This document shows, in pieces, positions 6,701 through 9,635 of a stretch of DNA of 9,635 bases (positions within the stretch are counted from its first letter, which is position 1; every line of letters begins with the position of its first letter). The notes below the pieces were generated by a model that did not search any database, had not been told where the DNA came from, and was given only the letters and a program-made list of their open reading frames with translations. Made by a program: the position numbers and the translations under genes. Source of the DNA: DASRSS01 sp035656335 (GTDB lineage Bacteria > Actinomycetota > Actinomycetes > Mycobacteriales > Jatrophihabitantaceae); the NCBI GenBank assembly GCA_035656335.1, contig DASRSS010000347.1, positions 1-9,635 on the forward strand. Reading direction: 5' to 3'.

Positions 6701-8350
6701 CGGCGTCAGCAGGTTCTGCTCCGGACCGATGGTGCCGGCGAGCGAGGTGACCATCTCCTCGCGGATCGCGTCCAGCGGCGGGTTCGTCACCTGCGCGAAC
6801 AGCTCGCTGAAGTAGTCGAACAGCAGGCGCGGGCGCTGCGACAGAACCGCGATCGGGGTGTCGGTGCCCATCGAGCCGATCGGCTCCGCGCCGCCACGCG
6901 CCATCGGCGTGATCAGGACGCGCAGCTCCTCCTCGCTGTAGCCGAAGATCTGCTGGCGACGGGTCACCGACTCGTGGCTGAACACGACGTGCTCGCGCTC
7001 GGGCAGGTCGCCGAGCTGAACGAGCCCGGCGTGCAGCCACTCGCCGTACGGGTGCTCGGCCGCGAGCTCGGCCTTCACCTCGGTGTCCGAACGGATCTCG
7101 CCGCGCGCGATGTCGACGAGGAACATCTTGCCGGGCTGCAGGCGGCCCTTGGCGACGACGCGGGACGGGTCGATGTCGAGCACGCCGGACTCGCTGGCGA
7201 GCACGACCAGCCCGTCGGACGTCTGCAGCCAGCGGCCCGGACGCAGCCCGTTGCGGTCGAGGACGGCGCCGATGACCGTCCCGTCGGTGAAGCTCACGCA
7301 GGCCGGGCCGTCCCACGGCTCCATCAGCGCCGCGTGGAACTGGTAGAACTCGCGCCGCGCGGGATCCATCGCGGGGTTGTTCTCCCACGCCTCCGGGATC
7401 ATCATCAGCACCGCGTGCGGCAGGCTGCGTCCGCCGAGGTGCAGCAGCTCCAGCACCTCGTCGAAGCTGGCCGAGTCGCTGAACTCCGGCGTGCAGATCG
7501 GGAACAGCCGCTTGAGGTCGCCGTCGATGGCGTCGGACTCCAGCAGCGCCTGGCGGGTGATCATCCAGTTGCGGTTGCCGCGGATGGTGTTGATCTCGCC
7601 GTTGTGCGCGATGTACCGGTACGGGTGCGCGAGCGGCCAGGACGGGAACGTGTTCGTCGAGAACCGGCTGTGCACCAGGCCGATCGCGCTGGCGAACCGC
7701 GCGTCGGTCAGGTCCGGGAAGAACGTGCCGAGTTGGTCGGTCGTGAACATGCCCTTGTAGACCAGGGTGCGGCACGACAGCGACGGGAAGTACAGCTCCA
7801 GGTCGCTGGTCCGCGCGCGGTTCTCGGCGACCTTGCGGGTGGCGAACGCGCGCCGCTCCAGCGCCAGGCCCCGCTCCTCGTTCGCGCCGGCCAGGAACAC
7901 CTGCGCGAAGGACGGCATCACGCTGCGCGCGGTGGATCCGAGCCCGTCCGGGCGGGTGGGCACGTCGCGCCAGCCGAGCACGCGCAGCCCCTCCTCGGCC
8001 GCGGTCCGCTCGACGAGCGCGCGCGCCTCGGCGGCCGCGCCGGCGTCGACCGGCAGGAACGCCAGGCCGACCGCGTACTCGCCCTGCGCGGGCAGGTCGA
8101 AGTCGACGACGGCGCGCAGGAACGCGTCCGGGATCTGGACGGTGATGCCCGCGCCGTCCCCCGAGGACGGCTCGGCGCCGGCGGCACCGCGGTGGTCCAG
8201 GTTGTGCAGCGCGGTCAGGGCCCGGCTGACGATGCTGTGGTCGGCGCGGCCGTGCAGATCGGCGACGAACGCGACGCCGCAGGAGTCCGACTCGAAGCGC
8301 GGGTCGTACAGACCCGAAGCGGCGGGCACGGCGGAGAAGGGCAGGCTCAC
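3794..8350 (-). CDS. gltB: Glutamate synthase (GOGAT) large subunit, NADPH-type
   Basis: Makes two glutamates from glutamine and 2-oxoglutarate; electrons normally come from NADPH via GltD. The 1518 residues match bacterial alpha subunits (about 1500). A short propeptide (1-23) precedes Cys24 (ESDSCGVAF), the expected N-terminal nucleophile after cleavage. The class II glutaminase domain spans about 24-430, with HNGEINTIRGNRNWM at 249-263. A central domain is followed by the FMN-binding synthase barrel (about 850-1220) with KPGEGGQLPG and GHDGGTGA (1056-1063). The 3Fe-4S cysteines are Cys1133, Cys1139 and Cys1144 (CxxxxxCxxxxC). The C-terminal beta-helix has GXGXG-type repeats. Only 17 residues separate GGED (918-921) from KQVASGRFG (939 on), so the ferredoxin-GOGAT loop is absent. 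Start GTG 8350 has AGGAG 5 nt upstream; the open frame continues to 8497 but that part is leader. Pyk follows after 28 bp where gltD is commonly found. Confidence 0.97.
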   Translation of the reverse strand: MSLPFSAVPAASGLYDPRFESDSCGVAFVADLHGRADHSIVSRALTALHNLDHRGAAGAEPSSGDGAGITVQIPDAFLRAVVDFDLPAQGEYAVGLAFLPVDAGAAAEARALVERTAAEEGLRVLGWRDVPTRPDGLGSTARSVMPSFAQVFLAGANEERGLALERRAFATRKVAENRARTSDLELYFPSLSCRTLVYKGMFTTDQLGTFFPDLTDARFASAIGLVHSRFSTNTFPSWPLAHPYRYIAHNGEINTIRGNRNWMITRQALLESDAIDGDLKRLFPICTPEFSDSASFDEVLELLHLGGRSLPHAVLMMIPEAWENNPAMDPARREFYQFHAALMEPWDGPACVSFTDGTVIGAVLDRNGLRPGRWLQTSDGLVVLASESGVLDIDPSRVVAKGRLQPGKMFLVDIARGEIRSDTEVKAELAAEHPYGEWLHAGLVQLGDLPEREHVVFSHESVTRRQQIFGYSEEELRVLITPMARGGAEPIGSMGTDTPIAVLSQRPRLLFDYFSELFAQVTNPPLDAIREEMVTSLAGTIGPEQNLLTPGPASCRQIVIPRPVIDNDELAKIWHVNADGDMPGFACQLIDGRFRVHGGGEALAAAIERVRRECSAAVDAGARILILSDRDCDADHAPIPSLLLVSAVHQHLVRTGQRTKVGLVVETGEAREVHHVSLLIGYGAAAVNPYLAFESIEDLVASGAITGISAQDAIAKYVKALSKGVLKVMSKMGISTIASYTGAQVFEATGLAQPLLDEYFGNTPSRLGGVGLAELAEEAAARHATAYPLVPTAKAHRRLDVGGEYQWRREGELHLFNPETVFLLQHATRQRRYEVFREYTEKVEELNRAGGTLRGLFEFAPEKAGRAPIPVDEVEPVSEIVKRFATGAMSYGSISAEAHETLAIAMNRLGGKSNSGEGGEDAVRFVPDGNGDLRRSAVKQVASGRFGVTSHYLVNADDIQIKVAQGAKPGEGGQLPGYKVYPWIARTRHSTPGVGLISPPPHHDIYSIEDLAQLIHDLKNANSDARIHVKLVAESGVGTVAAGVSKAHADVVLISGHDGGTGAAPMTSLKHAGLPWELGLAETQQTLMLNGLRDRITVQVDGAMKTGRDVVVAALLGAEEYGFATAPLIVSGCVMMRVCHLDTCPVGVATQNPVLRERFTGKPEFVVTFFEYIAEQVREILASLGFRTLQEAIGHVEVLDVRKATELWKAQGLDLAPMLTKPESPYGDSPVRTREQDHGLDAALDNTLVQLCEGALLDGSPVKLELPVRNVNRTVGTMLGSLVTRRYGAEGLPDGTIDITFRGSAGQSFGAFLPRGITLRLFGDANDYVGKGLSGGVIAVRPDESAPFEAERNVIAGNVIGYGATSGAIHLRGVVGERFGVRNSGATLVCEGVGDHALEYMTGGTAVILGPTGRNVGAGMSGGFGYVLDLDPGLVNGELVDVQPLSSDSADAVRRIVAEHAELTDSPVARALVADWPASAARFSVLAPRDYVRVLETTRQAQATGADVDEAIMAAARS

Positions 8351-8355
8351 GAATT

Positions 8356-8360
8356 CTCCT
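8356..8360 (-). promoter_or_regulatory. Ribosome binding site of gltB
   Basis: A perfect AGGAG on the minus strand, 5 nt before GTG 8350. It fixes the gltB start and rules out the upstream in-frame ATG at 8497, which would add 49 arginine- and proline-rich residues ahead of the cleaved propeptide. The spacer is AATTC, so together with the last G of the site it forms GAATTC. That sequence is repeated in the leader at 8402-8407. Confidence 0.85.
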
Positions 8361-8378
8361 GACGATCGGCGCGGACAA

Positions 8379-8410
8379 CCGGAATCAACCCAACGATTCG
8401 GGAATTCCGG
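8379..8410. repeat. Inverted repeat in the gltB leader
   Basis: Perfect 7-bp arms CCGGAAT (8379-8385) and ATTCCGG (8404-8410) are separated by 18 bp. Inside this span are a nested 5-bp pair, GAATC (8382-8386) and GATTC (8395-8399), and the 8-bp palindrome GGAATTCC (8401-8408). The block falls between the candidate gltB transcription start and its ribosome site. It could act as a DNA operator or as an RNA hairpin. It stands out because the surrounding DNA is GC-rich while these arms have AATT cores. No known regulator is recognised. Confidence 0.4.
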
Positions 8411-8442
8411 ACCGGGACGGCGTCGGCCCGTGAGGCGCCCCC

Positions 8443-8448
8443 AGCCTA
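8443..8448 (-). promoter_or_regulatory. Candidate -10 element of the gltB promoter
   Basis: TAGGCT on the minus strand matches the actinobacterial sigma70-type -10 consensus TAnnnT. Transcription would begin near 8436 and leave a leader of about 86 nt before GTG 8350. Eighteen nt upstream lies TTCGGT (8472-8467), which resembles a -35 only in its first two bases. A weak or activator-assisted promoter is therefore likely if this is the right one. The call is motif level only. Confidence 0.4.
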
Positions 8449-8480
8449 CCGTCCGGGCTCCGGCCGACCGAAACCGATTA

Positions 8481-8491
8481 CGTGTGACACG
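8481..8491. promoter_or_regulatory. 11-bp palindrome with a CRP-like half site
   Basis: CGTGT-G-ACACG is a perfect odd-centred palindrome. It overlaps TGTGA-N6-TCAAC (8483-8498), which matches 8 of 10 positions of the CRP/GlxR consensus TGTGA-N6-TCACA. It lies upstream of the candidate gltB -10 and only about 30 bp before the divergent regulator gene, so a bound protein could affect both. This is a single weak site, and chance occurrence is quite possible. Confidence 0.25.
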
Positions 8492-8526
8492 CCTCAACCC
8501 TTGCCAGCCGGTGCAAGATCAGCTGC

Positions 8527-9635
8527 GTGCTGGTCGGACGGGACGCGGAGCTGGCCGCCTTGCGGTCGGACGTCGCGCGCGTCGCCGAAGGCGGCTCCGG
8601 AGCCGTGCTGCTGTCCGGTCCGCCGGGCGTCGGCAAGTCCGCGCTCGCGCGCGCCGCGATCGACGAGGCGGCCGGGCTCGGCTTCGACACGTTCACCGGC
8701 CGTGCGCGTCCGCTGAGCCGGGACGTCGCGTACGCGCCGCTGGTCGACGCGTTCGGCGCTCTGCTGCGTGGCGTGGACGACGACCGCCGCGCCGCGCTGA
8801 TCGGCGACCTGCCGCAACTCGCCCTGGTGTTCAGCGGCATCGGGCTGGCCGCGCCGCCACCGCTCGGTGATCCGGAGCTCGAGCGCACCAGGCTGCTGGA
8901 CGCCTTCACCCGCCTCGTGGAACGGCTGGCGCTCGACCGCCCGCTCGCGCTGCTGATCGACGACGTGCCGTTCGCGGACTCGGCGACGTTCACGTTCGCC
9001 TGCCATCTGGTCGCGGGCGCGATCGAGCATCCGGTGCTGCTGCTGCTCACCGCCCGGACCGGCGAGCCCGACCAGCGGCCGATCGGCCCGCTCCTGGACG
9101 CCGCCCGCGAATCGTCCTGGTGGCTCGAAGCGCGCGAGGTGGCACCACTCCGCGACGAGGACGCGGCACGGCTCGTGCAGATGACCGTCGGCCGTCCGGT
9201 CGACCCGAGCCTGGCCGCGCGGATCGTCGACCGCTGCGCCGGCCGCCCGTTGTTCCTGGACGCGCTCGCCCGCACGGTCGCCGAGAGCCCGCACCTGGTC
9301 GAGTCCGGCGACGCGGTGCGGTTCGACGCGGACGACCTGCCGCTGCCGGACGGTGTGCGCGCGCAGCTGCTCGCCCGCGTCACCGGCTGCGGGGCCGCGG
9401 AGCGGACGGTGCTGGACGTGCTGGCCGCGGCCGGCGGTGAGCTCGACGTCGTCACCATCGCCGCTGCCGGCGAGCTCGACACCGCGTCGGCGAGCGCGGC
9501 GCTGGACGTGCTGCACCGCCGCGGCCTGCTGCAGCACGCCACCGACGCCACCGGTTACGACGTGGTGCACGACCTCGTGCACGGACTGCTGCGCGACACG
9601 CTGAACGCGGACCTGTCCCCCGCGGCCGCGCGGGC
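8527..9635 (+). CDS. Large ATP-binding regulator-like protein (AAA/STAND ATPase, LAL type), 3' end beyond window
   Basis: An open frame of 369 codons that continues past the right edge. The protein begins VLVGRDAELAALR, a start typical of LuxR-family large ATP-binding (LAL) regulators and related multidomain ATPases. Walker A is GPPGVGKS (31-38). Walker B is ALLIDDV with Asp145-Asp146. The usual DDLHWAD that follows is here DDVPFAD (145-151), with His and Trp replaced by Pro and Phe. Further features are CAGRPLFLDALART, expected after the sensor region, and a winged-helix-like stretch ending HRRGLLQ and VVHDLVHGLLRDTL near the edge. The start is GTG 8527, the first start codon after the in-frame stop at 8485-8487. 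No clear Shine-Dalgarno is present, only CAAGAT 7 nt upstream. If it is a LAL protein, a C-terminal LuxR helix-turn-helix should lie beyond the window; a cyclase- or kinase-linked ATPase is the alternative. It is divergent from gltB. Confidence 0.82.
   Translation, partial: MLVGRDAELAALRSDVARVAEGGSGAVLLSGPPGVGKSALARAAIDEAAGLGFDTFTGRARPLSRDVAYAPLVDAFGALLRGVDDDRRAALIGDLPQLALVFSGIGLAAPPPLGDPELERTRLLDAFTRLVERLALDRPLALLIDDVPFADSATFTFACHLVAGAIEHPVLLLLTARTGEPDQRPIGPLLDAARESSWWLEAREVAPLRDEDAARLVQMTVGRPVDPSLAARIVDRCAGRPLFLDALARTVAESPHLVESGDAVRFDADDLPLPDGVRAQLLARVTGCGAAERTVLDVLAAAGGELDVVTIAAAGELDTASASAALDVLHRRGLLQHATDATGYDVVHDLVHGLLRDTLNADLSPAAAR

Larger units (their letters stand above)
8351..8526. 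other. Divergent intergenic region between gltB and the ATPase gene
   Basis: The 176 bp between the two divergent start codons are the only sizeable non-coding DNA in the window. They carry the gltB ribosome site, the inverted-repeat block at 8379-8410, the TAGGCT -10 candidate, and the palindrome at 8481-8491. I could not identify a convincing promoter for the rightward gene. A TACCGT at 8447-8452 fits TAnnnT but has no partner -35. No terminator, riboswitch class or tRNA is recognisable. Confidence 0.7.

Noticed and set aside
4766..8362. A 1198-codon open frame on the plus strand opposite gltB
   Set aside because: It is the antisense shadow of gltB. Very high third-position GC removes stop codons from this frame, and the translation is rich in Arg, Asp, His, Val and Ala with no domain motif.
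8447..8452. TACCGT as -10 of a promoter for the rightward ATPase gene
   Set aside because: No acceptable -35 lies 16-19 nt upstream, and TAnnnT is short enough to occur by chance.
8351..8497. N-terminal extension of gltB to an ATG at 8497
   Set aside because: It would add 49 unrelated residues before the short propeptide and ignore the AGGAG placed 5 nt before GTG 8350.
8484..8499. GlnR nitrogen-control box (GTGAC-N6-CAACC) upstream of gltB
   Set aside because: The second half differs from GAAAC at two of five positions and the AC-N9-AC spacing fails, so it is too weak to call.
8494..9582. Two long minus-strand open frames opposite the ATPase gene
   Set aside because: The plus strand encodes intact Walker A and Walker B motifs with normal codon use; the minus frames are Ser/Arg- or Gln/Arg-rich and resemble no family.

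Overview
The DNA is very GC-rich, with strong G/C at codon third positions and frequent GTG starts. Protein wording (GltB, pyruvate kinase, TesB, a LuxR/LAL-like ATPase) points to a high-GC actinobacterium. Pseudonocardiales (Amycolatopsis-like) is my best guess, but the sequence alone does not prove the genus. It looks like chromosomal DNA; I saw no mobile element, tRNA, rRNA or CRISPR array.

Layout from left to right. The last ten codons of an unidentified gene (+) end at 35. They overlap by GTGA the start of a group II PLP-dependent aromatic amino acid decarboxylase (+, 32-1450). This gene converges on, and overlaps by 14 bp, the end of a three-gene minus-strand cluster. Read in its own direction that cluster is gltB (glutamate synthase large subunit, 8350-3794), pyk (pyruvate kinase, 3765-2335) and tesB (acyl-CoA thioesterase II, 2345-1437). 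The gltB-pyk gap is 28 bp and pyk and tesB overlap by 11 bp, so they are probably cotranscribed. A 176-bp region (8351-8526) holds the gltB leader, a candidate promoter and inverted repeats. It separates gltB from a divergent gene for a large ATP-binding (STAND/LAL-type) regulator (+, from 8527), which runs off the right edge.

The minus-strand cluster joins central nitrogen assimilation (GOGAT, which makes glutamate from glutamine and 2-oxoglutarate), the last step of glycolysis, and CoA thioester turnover. The most notable point is that the usual partner gene gltD is absent from between gltB and pyk, although GltB lacks the ferredoxin-loop insertion and so looks like the NADPH-type subunit. 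I found no convincing new multi-gene system. The items worth a second look are the missing gltD, the structured gltB leader, the odd Walker B region of the divergent ATPase, and a possible leaderless start for pyk.
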